Positions 7,941-16,011 of a DNA stretch of 64,000 nucleotides are shown here, one piece after another. The notes beneath the pieces are model-generated. The model was not told the DNA's origin and searched no databases. It saw only the letters and a list, made by a program, of their open reading frames with translations. Source of the DNA: J054 sp965221985 (GTDB taxonomy: Bacteria; Pseudomonadota; Gammaproteobacteria; Steroidobacterales; GCA-2729495); contig OZ244928.1 of the NCBI GenBank assembly GCA_965221985.1, positions 1,178,001 through 1,242,000 on the forward strand, in the 5' to 3' direction. Positions within the stretch are counted from its first letter, which is position 1. Each line of letters starts with the position of its first letter. The position numbers and the translations under genes were made by a program.

Positions 7941-10421
7941 ATGATATTCACTGGAGCATCGTCTACGGGTCGCTTGACACGCGCACTGTCGCTATCCGCA
8001 GCTTTTTTGGCCGCGGTTGTGCCGATTGCGGCGCAAGCACAAGCGCTCGAAGATATTGTTGTTCGCGCGACACGGCGCGAAACTGATATCCAATCGACCC
8101 CCGTGGCAGTGACCGCAATTGGTGAACGGGATTTTTCCGATCTATTTGCGGAAAACGTCAGTGCCACGGCACGCCTCGTTCCGAATTTTTCCGCTGCACA
8201 AATCACCGGCTTCAATGCGGCAGGTTTTGCTATTCGCGCGGCGTCTCAGACGGATATTCTAGTTTACTGGGAGCCGCCAGTGGGCGTGCTTGTGGACGAC
8301 TTCGTGATTCCGCACATGCAGACGCAACTTTTAGAACCCTATGACATCGAGCAGGTTGAAGTTTTGCGCGGGCCCCAGGGTACCTTGTTTGGCAAGAACA
8401 CAACGGCCGGTGTCGTCAGTGTGCGGACCAAACGTCCTCATTTCGAAGAAACGGATGTCGACGCCAGTCTGCGGTTTGGGAATTTTGGGCGCGTAGAAGG
8501 CCGGCTCGGTGTGAATCTACCGGTTGTTGATGACAAGCTCGCATTTCGTTTGGCAGGTATGTATCAAGAGAGCGATGGCTATTACAACAACGGCAAGTTC
8601 AGTCCGAGCGTGGTCGGCGGTTTTGTTGGTGACGGTCGGGATCTCGGTGGCGATGATGTTCTCAGTGGGCGGTTCAAGGCGTTGTGGCAGCCAGTGGACA
8701 ATTTGCAATTGCTTTTCCAATATGAGTATTTGCGCGACGAAAGCGATACGCCACCAGCCGTCAATGAAACGAATCCAAACTCAAATCAGCTTTTTAACGC
8801 GTTTGGCCTGCCTGGCGTAAACTCCGGTGACCCGCTGGACCAAGCTGGTGTCACGTTTTACGATACCATTAATTCCGGGCCAAATGCGGGGCAGTCGACC
8901 GGTCTGAACCTGGCTGGCGGTCACCAGATCGACGTTGACGGTCTGTACCTGAATATCAACTGGACCATCGGTGATTTCGACGTAGTATCAGTTACGGGTT
9001 TCCGCGATCAGGAATCGCGTTTGCCCAGCACCTACACCGGGGAAGTTGGCAATGCAAGCTTAAGGTCGATCTTTGATGCAACTCGGGACGACAACCGCGA
9101 AACTTTTCAGCAGGAGATCCGCGTTGCATCGAATTTTGACGGGCAGTTCAATTTTGTAAGTGGCCTGTTCTATCAGGATGATGAAACCAGCTTTAACGTG
9201 CTGCAGTACCTTGGCCTATTGGAGCTGTTCGGCACCCAAGTTCCCGGGGTGCTAGACGATAGCAACCCTTTGGTCATTTCGAATAACCAGAAGTTGGAAT
9301 CCATCGGCGTATTCTTTGATGGCACCTACGAGTTTGCTGACACCTGGGCGGTCTCAGCTGGTCTTCGTTATACCAGTGAGGAAAAGGACTTCTTCTCGCG
9401 TCCGGGTACGCCGATAGCGCTGTATGGAAGAACGCCCGGACAATGGCCATTCGATCCTAACAATACTGGCGAGTTTCCCTGCCGAAACGTTTTGCCGGCG
9501 ACGGATCCCCTGTTTAATCCCTCTGACTGTGAGACGCCTAGTGCAGACTGGGACGAGCCTACTTATCGGTTGCTGCTCTCTAATCAATTCAGCGACAGTT
9601 TGTATGGCTATTTGAGTTTCGCTCATGGTTTCAAGAGCGGTGGCTTCAGTGACCAGACGGGTTCCGCACCGCTGACGGACGCCGGTGGTGCCTTGCTGCC
9701 TGCCTCAGCACGCGCTTACGATCCTGAAGAAGCTGACTCTCTCGAAGTCGGCGTGAAGTGGGATTTTTGGGAAAACCGAGCGCGCCTGAACACGTCCGTG
9801 TTCTATGTCGAATATACGGACATGCAGCGAGCCGCTATCGTGACTCAGGGCGCGTTGCAAGAAACTGTTGTGTTTAATGCGGCGGAAGTGCCAGCCTGGG
9901 GCATCGAGCTTGAAGGATCGCTGTTGATAAATGACCACTGGACTGCCCGCGCCAACCTAGGCTATATCGACGCAGAGTATGATCGATTTTTGCTTGATAC
10001 CGACCTCGATGGAACTTCCGATACTGATCTAAGCGGCAGGCCCGTAACCCGTACGCCGGAATTCCAGTTTGGTGCAGACGTTACGTATGATACCGAACTC
10101 GGTGACATCGGTAGTTTGCGCGCACAGGCGAGCGTCTACTATCAGGACAAGAACACGTTTTACTATGCCGCGGCTGCCCCTGGCATCGATCCTCCGGGCG
10201 CTGATGTGTCAGCATTCGACACCGAGATCGAGAGTTACACATTGCTCGACGCGTTCGTGACCTATACCCACAGCAGTGATAAGTGGTACGTCTCGCTCTT
10301 CGGAAAAAACTTGACCGACGAAATCTACAGGTCCGCGTCTCAGTATGTTGGTGGCTTGTGGACCTTCTCCACCTACGCGCCGCCGAGAACATACGGTATT
10401 GAACTGGGGGTCGCGCTCTAA
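7941..10421 (+). CDS. TonB-dependent outer-membrane receptor
   Basis: 826 residues. Signal peptide to about residue 33 (ending AQA), Ton box EDIVVRATR at 38-46, then the plug domain with VEVLRGPQGTLFGKNTTAG, then a long barrel with typical segments such as YGYLSFAHGFKSGGF and LFGKNLTDEIYR. It ends in GIELGVAL, with leucine rather than the usual aromatic last residue. The start is firm: AGGAGGGG lies 6 bases before the ATG. It is transcribed alone and is closed by a strong terminator at 10444. The gene stands between a dead receptor tail and a dead PQQ dehydrogenase fragment, inside a locus shaped by duplication. Ligand unknown; the nearby PQQ dehydrogenases suggest an organic substrate rather than iron. 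Confidence 0.93.
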   Translation: MIFTGASSTGRLTRALSLSAAFLAAVVPIAAQAQALEDIVVRATRRETDIQSTPVAVTAIGERDFSDLFAENVSATARLVPNFSAAQITGFNAAGFAIRAASQTDILVYWEPPVGVLVDDFVIPHMQTQLLEPYDIEQVEVLRGPQGTLFGKNTTAGVVSVRTKRPHFEETDVDASLRFGNFGRVEGRLGVNLPVVDDKLAFRLAGMYQESDGYYNNGKFSPSVVGGFVGDGRDLGGDDVLSGRFKALWQPVDNLQLLFQYEYLRDESDTPPAVNETNPNSNQLFNAFGLPGVNSGDPLDQAGVTFYDTINSGPNAGQSTGLNLAGGHQIDVDGLYLNINWTIGDFDVVSVTGFRDQESRLPSTYTGEVGNASLRSIFDATRDDNRETFQQEIRVASNFDGQFNFVSGLFYQDDETSFNVLQYLGLLELFGTQVPGVLDDSNPLVISNNQKLESIGVFFDGTYEFADTWAVSAGLRYTSEEKDFFSRPGTPIALYGRTPGQWPFDPNNTGEFPCRNVLPATDPLFNPSDCETPSADWDEPTYRLLLSNQFSDSLYGYLSFAHGFKSGGFSDQTGSAPLTDAGGALLPASARAYDPEEADSLEVGVKWDFWENRARLNTSVFYVEYTDMQRAAIVTQGALQETVVFNAAEVPAWGIELEGSLLINDHWTARANLGYIDAEYDRFLLDTDLDGTSDTDLSGRPVTRTPEFQFGADVTYDTELGDIGSLRAQASVYYQDKNTFYYAAAAPGIDPPGADVSAFDTEIESYTLLDAFVTYTHSSDKWYVSLFGKNLTDEIYRSASQYVGGLWTFSTYAPPRTYGIELGVAL

Positions 10422-10443
10422 GCTCCGTCGTTATGCAATGGAA

Positions 10444-10471
10444 AAAGGCCGGCATTGCGCCGGCCTTTTTT
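10444..10471 (+). terminator. Rho-independent terminator of the TonB receptor gene
   Basis: Perfect GC-rich stem GGCCGGC (10447-10453), loop ATTGC, GCCGGCC (10459-10465), flanked by A-run and T-run, 25 bases after the receptor stop. Confidence 0.92.
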
Positions 10472-10509
10472 ATGTGTCACGCCGGGAAGTGAAGGATTGG
10501 TGAATAGTT

Positions 10510-10827
10510 TTATGCCCAAATCAAATCGCCGGTACTCGCATCCAAGACCTGAATAATATTCCCGGGATGAGTGACGTATATCACGCCATTGTGAACCACA
10601 CGCGCGATAACACTCAGGTGATCTGCTTCGCTGAGAGATCCGCTGCTTCCCGGCGGCATATTGGCGCGGTTGTAGCGAAAAAGATCATTGCTGGTTTTAG
10701 CGGCCCATTGAGACATGAAATTCGGGCCCGTGAGTTCTGAACCATGCGCGGAACCGCGTAGCGTCATCAAGTGGCAAGTAGCGTAAGCGTCGTTGAAAAT
10801 CCTCTCATCCCGCTCTGCCTGATTTAT
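10510..10827 (-). pseudogene. Decayed, internally deleted copy of the PQQ dehydrogenase
   Basis: On the minus strand the frame from 10827 reads QAERDERIFNDAYATCH, TLRGSAHGSEL and NANMPPG-like RANMPPGSSGSL. It then jumps, at VIARV, into VHNGVIYVTHPGNIIQ and DASTGDLIWA before a stop. Each piece aligns with the intact dehydrogenase at 4900-7008 (EQAARGKTIYADACASCH, TLRGSAHGSEL, NANMPPGLSASL, VHDGVMYLTHPGNVIQ, NAATGDLIWEY). About 140 residues between cytochrome and first propeller blade are missing, as is everything after the first blade. The heme motif is damaged too (CASCH became YATCH). There is an in-frame stop before the first residue shown and no signal peptide. It cannot make a working enzyme. 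Confidence 0.85.
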
Positions 10828-10871
10828 TCAGCACTTCGACGACCTACATTCTTGGTCAAGCTTGAAAGCTA

Positions 10872-12776
10872 TTATGGGTTTGGTAGTCCAAAAGCGAGCA
10901 GTACATTTCCGGGCATGTGCATGTAGATACCGTAACCTGAATTCACATACAGCATTTCGTTCCCTACTGTGGGGCCGCCACCGCTCATTGAGCCGCCCTG
11001 GGCAATTTCTCCCGATACCGTTTCAAACCCCCTCAGAGTGTCGAATTCCCATACTACGGCTCCATCGGTCGCAGAATAAAGTCGCAGCTTGCCGTCCAGG
11101 TGTCCGGCCACTATGGCGCCGGGAATGGCGGTAATCGCAGCGGATATGCCTGGATCACAATAGATATTGTCTTCCGGGCAGGTGTTCTCAGCTTCGTTTG
11201 CCCAAATCTCATCACCGGTGATCGCATCCAAGGCAAATAGGCCGGGCCTTGGGTCTTGAGTGAACTTATAGCGCGTCACATCTTCCGGGTAAATCATGTC
11301 GTTGATGGGCACATAGACCCGGCTGCTTTCGGCTGCCATGCCGAAATGTGTGCCACCTTGGACGCCGCCGCGACCGACTGTTTTACGCCAGACGAATTTT
11401 CCCGTGTCGGGATCAATGGCCATGGCGTCCCCTGATTTTTGGCCCGCCACTAGCAATTCGCGGCCGTCATCAAACTCAAAGAGTATGGGCGGGGCGGCGA
11501 AATCAAAATCGGGTCCGTTTTCTTCGGGGCAGTTAGCCGGGTCGGGGGCATAGTCTGATAAACAGCCAACATTCCATGCGTCGCCTTGGGTTGCTTGCGC
11601 TATCCACTTGATATCGCCGCTATCCATGTCGAAAGCGATGATGGCATCGCTGCGATCATTAGCCGGCGACGTGAAGTTTTCTCCGGTACCCGAATACAAT
11701 TGACGTCGTTTGAGATCGGCAGTTGGGCTGTTCCAAATTGGGGCGCCCGAGGGAGCGAAGATTGCTGTTCCGGCAGATGTGCGGGCCACTTCTGACGGTT
11801 CTTCGTCAATGGTGTAGCTCTTCCAAGCGACAGTGCCGGATCCGGCCTCCAGCGCAACCAGGGAACCGCGAAATGTGCAGCAGGCGTAGTTTGGGTTTGC
11901 CGCTAAGACGACCTCTAATGAAGACACGGGTACGAACAAGCGATTCTCGACCAGTAGCGGCGCACCCGTTATGGTGGCGTTGGGATGATCGTCGACTTTC
12001 TGCATCCATATCAGTTCGCCAGTACGCGCATCTAGTGCATAGGCTCGCGCCAAAATATCACCAAAGTACGCGCGGGGCTGTGCCTGGTCATCTCCCGCCG
12101 TCCAATCACTAATTGATATCGGCGTGCGCACTTCGGCCGACGCCCTAAACGTCCAGCGCACGCAAGCTGTCTCGGCGTCTAGAGCATAAATTGTGCCGTT
12201 CTGGCTGCCGACAAACACCGTGCCACCGGCAACCGTTGGCTGCGACCGGGCTTGGATGGAACTCGGATAAGCAAATGCCCACTTCAGTTCCAATTGCTTC
12301 GCTTGCTCTAGAGTTAGTCCGCCGCCGGTTGCTGGTTGAAAGCGATGGTTCTTGTAATCAATGCCCCAGCCAAGTTGGCTTGGTGGCTGACTCATATCAA
12401 GATCGGCTTGCTCGCAAATGGGTGCTGTGTGTGTCGCGACCTGGGATGCCACACTGCGTCCGGCCAGATATTCTGCGACTGCTAATTTATCTCGCTTCGA
12501 TAGATTTGCGGCCTGGCTGGCCATTGTGCCATCCAGTGACGCCAAAATAGCATCTGGAGCCATCATACCCAAGAAGCTTCGGTGCGGTGCTTTGTAAATG
12601 CCACCTTCATGACAACTGGCGCAGTTCTCAACGTAAATCAATTCGCCGGAGCTTGTTTCCGCTAGCGTGGTTTCAGTTGCCGTGTCTTCAATCGCGGGAA
12701 CTTCAGATTCTCGGTCGCAAGCCGCCAAAGTGAGAGCCAGCCACAGCACTAGAACCTGTACCCGTTGTCTGTTCAT
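10872..12776 (-). CDS. PQQ-dependent quinohemoprotein dehydrogenase, lipoprotein (polyvinyl-alcohol-dehydrogenase-like)
   Basis: About 634 residues. A lipoprotein signal ends in the lipobox LAAC (17-20), then comes an acidic linker and a cytochrome c domain with CASCH at 52-56. The propeller follows, with blades carrying ALDAETACVRWTF, ALDARTGELIWM, AIDPDTGKFVWR and ALDAITGDEIWA. The heme-first order and length match polyvinyl-alcohol-dehydrogenase-type enzymes, which oxidise secondary alcohols in the periplasm; the actual substrate is unknown. The ATG at 12776 is chosen because AGGGAG lies 9 bases before it and it opens the signal peptide. The gene follows an SDR gene on the same strand by about 27 bases, so the two are probably co-transcribed and may oxidise related alcohols on either side of the membrane. 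It is only distantly similar to the dehydrogenase at 4900. Confidence 0.9.
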   Translation of the reverse strand: MNRQRVQVLVLWLALTLAACDRESEVPAIEDTATETTLAETSSGELIYVENCASCHEGGIYKAPHRSFLGMMAPDAILASLDGTMASQAANLSKRDKLAVAEYLAGRSVASQVATHTAPICEQADLDMSQPPSQLGWGIDYKNHRFQPATGGGLTLEQAKQLELKWAFAYPSSIQARSQPTVAGGTVFVGSQNGTIYALDAETACVRWTFRASAEVRTPISISDWTAGDDQAQPRAYFGDILARAYALDARTGELIWMQKVDDHPNATITGAPLLVENRLFVPVSSLEVVLAANPNYACCTFRGSLVALEAGSGTVAWKSYTIDEEPSEVARTSAGTAIFAPSGAPIWNSPTADLKRRQLYSGTGENFTSPANDRSDAIIAFDMDSGDIKWIAQATQGDAWNVGCLSDYAPDPANCPEENGPDFDFAAPPILFEFDDGRELLVAGQKSGDAMAIDPDTGKFVWRKTVGRGGVQGGTHFGMAAESSRVYVPINDMIYPEDVTRYKFTQDPRPGLFALDAITGDEIWANEAENTCPEDNIYCDPGISAAITAIPGAIVAGHLDGKLRLYSATDGAVVWEFDTLRGFETVSGEIAQGGSMSGGGPTVGNEMLYVNSGYGIYMHMPGNVLLAFGLPNP

Positions 12777-12803
12777 TGCTGCTTGCTCCCTGCTAGTTGT
12801 CAA

Positions 12804-13559
12804 TCATTGAATACTGAGCGCATTGTCTATCAGTATTTCAGTGCCGTTGATGAATCGCGACTCGTCTGAGGCTAAGAACAACACGGCATAGGCGACGTCC
12901 TGCGGTGTGCCGAGGCCAACAACCGGACTAACATCGGCCTTGTTTTCCAAGCCTAAGTCTGACGTCGTTTGGTCGATCATGGGTGTGTCGATGGCACCCG
13001 GATGAATCGAATTCACGCGAATATTGTAGCCACTCATCTGGCAGTAGACTGCTAAGGCCTTACTCAAGGATCGCACAGCGCCTTTGGCAGCCGAGTAGGC
13101 GTAAAAAACCGGATAGCCTAGGTGAGACGCGATGGACGACATGTTGATAATCGAGCCGCCACCGGACTTCTTCATCAGGGGCAGGGCTGTTTTGCAGCCG
13201 AGGAACACACCCTCGTTCATAATGGCATTTTGCCGACGATAGGATTCCAAGTCGCACTGTTCCGGCGTTTCCGCCAGCGCGATACCGGCGTTGTTGATTA
13301 AAATGTGTAGAGCGCCGTGGCGATTTTCCACTGTGTCAACGACTCGTTGCCAATTATCGGGATTGGCGACGTCCAAGCGTAGGAAATCCGCTTTGCCACC
13401 GGCTGATCTAATTTCCTCTGCAGCCTGCTCACCCGCCGCCTCGTTAATGTCGGTCAGCACGACGCTTGCACCTTCTTCGGCCAACAATTGACTATCCGCT
13501 TGGCCCAGTCCCGACGCGCCGCCCGTAACAAGAGCGACCTTATCCGCAACTCTACCCAT
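12804..13559 (-). CDS. Short-chain dehydrogenase/reductase (hydroxysteroid-dehydrogenase-like)
   Basis: 251 residues of the classical SDR fold, cytoplasmic, NAD(H)-type. Cofactor motif TGGASGLG (12-19), acidic residue after strand 2 (VVLTDINEA) favouring NAD over NADP, NNAG near 90, and the catalytic Ser with YSAAK. The best general match is to 3-alpha/20-beta-hydroxysteroid dehydrogenases and cyclopentanol-type dehydrogenases, so an alicyclic alcohol is a fair guess. It heads a two-gene unit with the PQQ dehydrogenase and is divergent from the TetR gene at 13686, its likely regulator. Confidence 0.88.
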   Translation of the reverse strand: MGRVADKVALVTGGASGLGQADSQLLAEEGASVVLTDINEAAGEQAAEEIRSAGGKADFLRLDVANPDNWQRVVDTVENRHGALHILINNAGIALAETPEQCDLESYRRQNAIMNEGVFLGCKTALPLMKKSGGGSIINMSSIASHLGYPVFYAYSAAKGAVRSLSKALAVYCQMSGYNIRVNSIHPGAIDTPMIDQTTSDLGLENKADVSPVVGLGTPQDVAYAVLFLASDESRFINGTEILIDNALSIQ

Positions 13560-13685
13560 GATAAATGCGCTCCTTACGGCTGCTAGGCCTACCAGTCTAA
13601 TCAGTCACACCATCCGGTTTCAAACATCTTTGACTTTTTGCTTGGGAGCCACCATGCTGAAAACGCTATCCCCGAGGGAATCTTA
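13560..13685. promoter_or_regulatory. Divergent promoter region between SDR and tetR-type gene
   Basis: 126 bases separating two divergent starts. It must hold promoters for both and probably the TetR operator. No perfect palindrome was found by eye. A GAGG ribosome binding site serves the ATG at 13686. Confidence 0.5.
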
Positions 13686-14360
13686 ATGGATAACAAAGCG
13701 CAATCCTTGGCCCGTGACCCCAGCGAGCGGCCAGCTGAAAGCACTTGGCAGGCGCAAAAAAGTGCGGCTACGCGTGGTCAGATCATCGAGGCGGCCATCG
13801 ATTGCCTGGTTAAGTTGGGATATTCCCGCACCACTACCACGAGTATAGCCAGCGAGGCGGGCTTGTCTCGCGGCGCGATGCTGCATCACTTTCCCACCAA
13901 ACTTGACATTGTCAAAGCGGCGGTGGAGGAGTTGCACTCGAAGCGATTAAAAGCGTTTCGCAAATCTATCGGCGAAGCGCCGCCAGCCGGCAAAGGTCGT
14001 GTGCATCAGGCCGTTCAAGCTTACTGGGGTCATGTGCAGCATCGATTGTTCGTCGCGTTTTTTGAATTGTCAGTTGCCGCGCGCACCGATCCGGCGTTAG
14101 AGGCTATTCTTCGGCCGGCTCAAGTCGCGTTTGACAGCGCGTGGATTAATACGGCTAAGGAAGCCTTTCCGGAATGGCAAAGTGATCCAAAGGCCTTCGA
14201 CTTAGCCTTGCACTTGTCACGCTACTTACTCGAGGGTATGGCCGTTAGTTTTCTTACTCACGAAGATAGAGAACGAGGGGATTATCTGCTCGAGTATCTC
14301 GAAGAACTATTACGCGGTCTGCGACCAATGCGCGACGGTGGAAGTTCAGTCGCCGAATAG
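13686..14360 (+). CDS. TetR/AcrR-family transcriptional regulator
   Basis: About 224 residues. The DNA-binding half shows RGQIIEAAIDCLVKLGYSRT, the helix-turn-helix SIASEAGLSRGAMLHHF and the following FPTKLDIV. The C-terminal ligand domain is not assignable. The start at 13686 is preferred over a longer frame because it has a spaced GAGG and the extension is not TetR-like. It is divergent from the SDR/PQQ dehydrogenase pair and ends six bases from the convergent crotonase gene. Most such regulators are repressors released by a small ligand, here perhaps an acyl-CoA or the growth substrate. Confidence 0.9.
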   Translation: MDNKAQSLARDPSERPAESTWQAQKSAATRGQIIEAAIDCLVKLGYSRTTTTSIASEAGLSRGAMLHHFPTKLDIVKAAVEELHSKRLKAFRKSIGEAPPAGKGRVHQAVQAYWGHVQHRLFVAFFELSVAARTDPALEAILRPAQVAFDSAWINTAKEAFPEWQSDPKAFDLALHLSRYLLEGMAVSFLTHEDRERGDYLLEYLEELLRGLRPMRDGGSSVAE

Positions 14361-14366
14361 AGCAAG

Positions 14367-15158
14367 CTAACAGCCTTTAAAATTCACTTTTTCTTTCGCT
14401 AGAAAAGCGGCGATACCGTTCTTTGCGTCTTCGCTTCCATTGGCTAGCTCAGCGATGGCGTTCGTTTCTAGTTCAAGCTGCGTGTCTAGCGAATTCCCCA
14501 AACTATCGGCAACTAAGCGTTTGACGGCGCCATAGGCTAAAGTGGGTCCCGCAGCAAGTTTGATTGCCAGTTTGCGCGTTTTTTCACTGAGTTCATCATC
14601 TGGCACAACCTCAGTCACGATGCCTAGCTCTTGGGCGTCGGTCGCAGATAGTACCGGATTTTTGATCATGAGCTGCTTGGCTTTCATCGGGCCAATCAGT
14701 CTGGGTAAGAAGAATGTACTGCTGCCATCAGGCGACAATCCGATTCGAGTATAGGCCATGGTGAAGGTGGCAGATTCTGCCGCTAGGACGAAGTCACCAC
14801 CCAAGGCGATGCTCATTCCAGCACCCGCGGCAACACCGTTGACGGCGATAACCAGCGGCGCATTCATACGTTGAAATTTTTGAATCGCTGCGTGCAGGCC
14901 GGCGGTTATTCCTCGCAGCAACTCACCGGGGTTGTCGGCCTTCGCAAAACCTCCGACGTCGCCTCCGGCGCAAAACATTCGGCCTTCTGCGGTCATGATT
15001 ACAGCACGAATGGAAGCGTCTGATGCGCAACGGTTAGCCACCGCCAACAGGTCATTGCCCATTTGCAAGTTCAGAGAATTGGCCGCTTTTGGGCGATGTA
15101 AGGTAACTGTGGCAACGGGGCCATCGACTTCAAATTGCAGAGTTTCGTAGTTCATCAT
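14367..15158 (-). CDS. Enoyl-CoA hydratase/isomerase family protein (PaaG-like)
   Basis: 263 residues of the crotonase fold. The oxyanion-hole segments are FCAGGDVGGF (about 64-73) and AAGAGMSIALGGDF (about 110-123). The active-site segment IGLSPDGSSTFFLPR has Asp where PaaG-type isomerases have their acid, and lacks the two-glutamate pair of true hydratases. An isomerase or ring-opening isomerase role on an acyl-CoA is therefore more likely than simple hydration. CGGAG precedes the tandem ATG ATG start. It sits just downstream of the B12 operon on the same strand, and could be read through from it. Confidence 0.85.
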   Translation of the reverse strand: MMNYETLQFEVDGPVATVTLHRPKAANSLNLQMGNDLLAVANRCASDASIRAVIMTAEGRMFCAGGDVGGFAKADNPGELLRGITAGLHAAIQKFQRMNAPLVIAVNGVAAGAGMSIALGGDFVLAAESATFTMAYTRIGLSPDGSSTFFLPRLIGPMKAKQLMIKNPVLSATDAQELGIVTEVVPDDELSEKTRKLAIKLAAGPTLAYGAVKRLVADSLGNSLDTQLELETNAIAELANGSEDAKNGIAAFLAKEKVNFKGC

Positions 15159-15179
15159 TGACTCCGAGCATAGTGATTT

Positions 15180-15995
15180 TCAGATAGGTTTTGATTCGTC
15201 ATAGGTTCGGGCAAAGCTTTGCAAATAGCGGATACCCTGCACGGCTCTGCTGCCATACCAAGAGAGCATATCGCCAGCAATGAGTTGCACATCCGTTTCT
15301 GGACCCAGTGCGCTTTGAACCCGGGCTAAGTGTCTCGGGCGGAAAGGATAGGGCTCGCTACTGAGTAAAGCCAGATCGACCTTACCGCGAAAAGCGTCTA
15401 GCGTGATTTCTGGGTAGCGCTGACTTGCATTTGTGGGCAATGTGCACCAATTGACAAGGTCCAGCATGCGCGAAATATAGGTCTCTCGGCTAACGGTCAT
15501 CCACGGTTTGCGCCAGATCAGGTATAGCACATGGCGTTTCGCGAATTCGATTCCGCCATTGATCTGTGCTAAGGCTTCGCGCAAGGAATTCTTCAATTCG
15601 GTTGCTTCCGTGTCACGATTGAACAAACCTCCAAGTAGACTGTACAGTGCCATATTGTCTTCGGGTGACTGAGGATGCGTTACCACCAAATGGGGAACAA
15701 AGTCTTTTAGTGCCGTAGCGGTCTGTTGGGTATTCTCGTCAATATTCACTATGACGTGGCTAGGGGCGAGCGCGCGCACTTGTTCCAAATCAACGTCCTT
15801 CGTACCACCGACCTTGGGAATTTTCCGGACCTTGGCCTCGGGATGTACGCAGAAGCCGGTACGTCCGACCAGTTGTTCGCGTAGGTCTAGATCGCATAGG
15901 CATTCGGTAATGCTAGGTACAAGGCTGACGATACGCACAGGCTCCCTGGCGGGCCTGTGCTGAGTGCCCACCGCATCGGTTAATCGCTTTGGCAT
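15180..15995 (-). CDS. BtuF-like cobalamin-binding protein without signal peptide
   Basis: 271 residues of the helical-backbone metal/cobalamin receptor fold (periplasmic-binding-protein-like). IVSLVPSITECLCDLDL near residue 23 is the typical first motif and LLSSEPYPFRPRH near 215 the second. Known members bind vitamin B12 for an ABC importer, but this one has no signal peptide. The frame has a stop 15 bases before the ATG, so no upstream start could add one. It follows icmF by 16 bases. A cytoplasmic role beside a B12 enzyme, such as cofactor storage or handover, is a reasonable inference, but no experiment is known to me for this arrangement. Confidence 0.8.
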   Translation of the reverse strand: MPKRLTDAVGTQHRPAREPVRIVSLVPSITECLCDLDLREQLVGRTGFCVHPEAKVRKIPKVGGTKDVDLEQVRALAPSHVIVNIDENTQQTATALKDFVPHLVVTHPQSPEDNMALYSLLGGLFNRDTEATELKNSLREALAQINGGIEFAKRHVLYLIWRKPWMTVSRETYISRMLDLVNWCTLPTNASQRYPEITLDAFRGKVDLALLSSEPYPFRPRHLARVQSALGPETDVQLIAGDMLSWYGSRAVQGIRYLQSFARTYDESKPI

Positions 15996-16011
15996 GACGG
16001 CTTTGACCTAC

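Noticed and set aside
8517..8820. Open frames on both strands inside the TonB receptor gene
   Set aside because: They lie wholly within a gene with clear motifs, have no ribosome binding site, and show no family resemblance; they are shadows of the receptor coding sequence.
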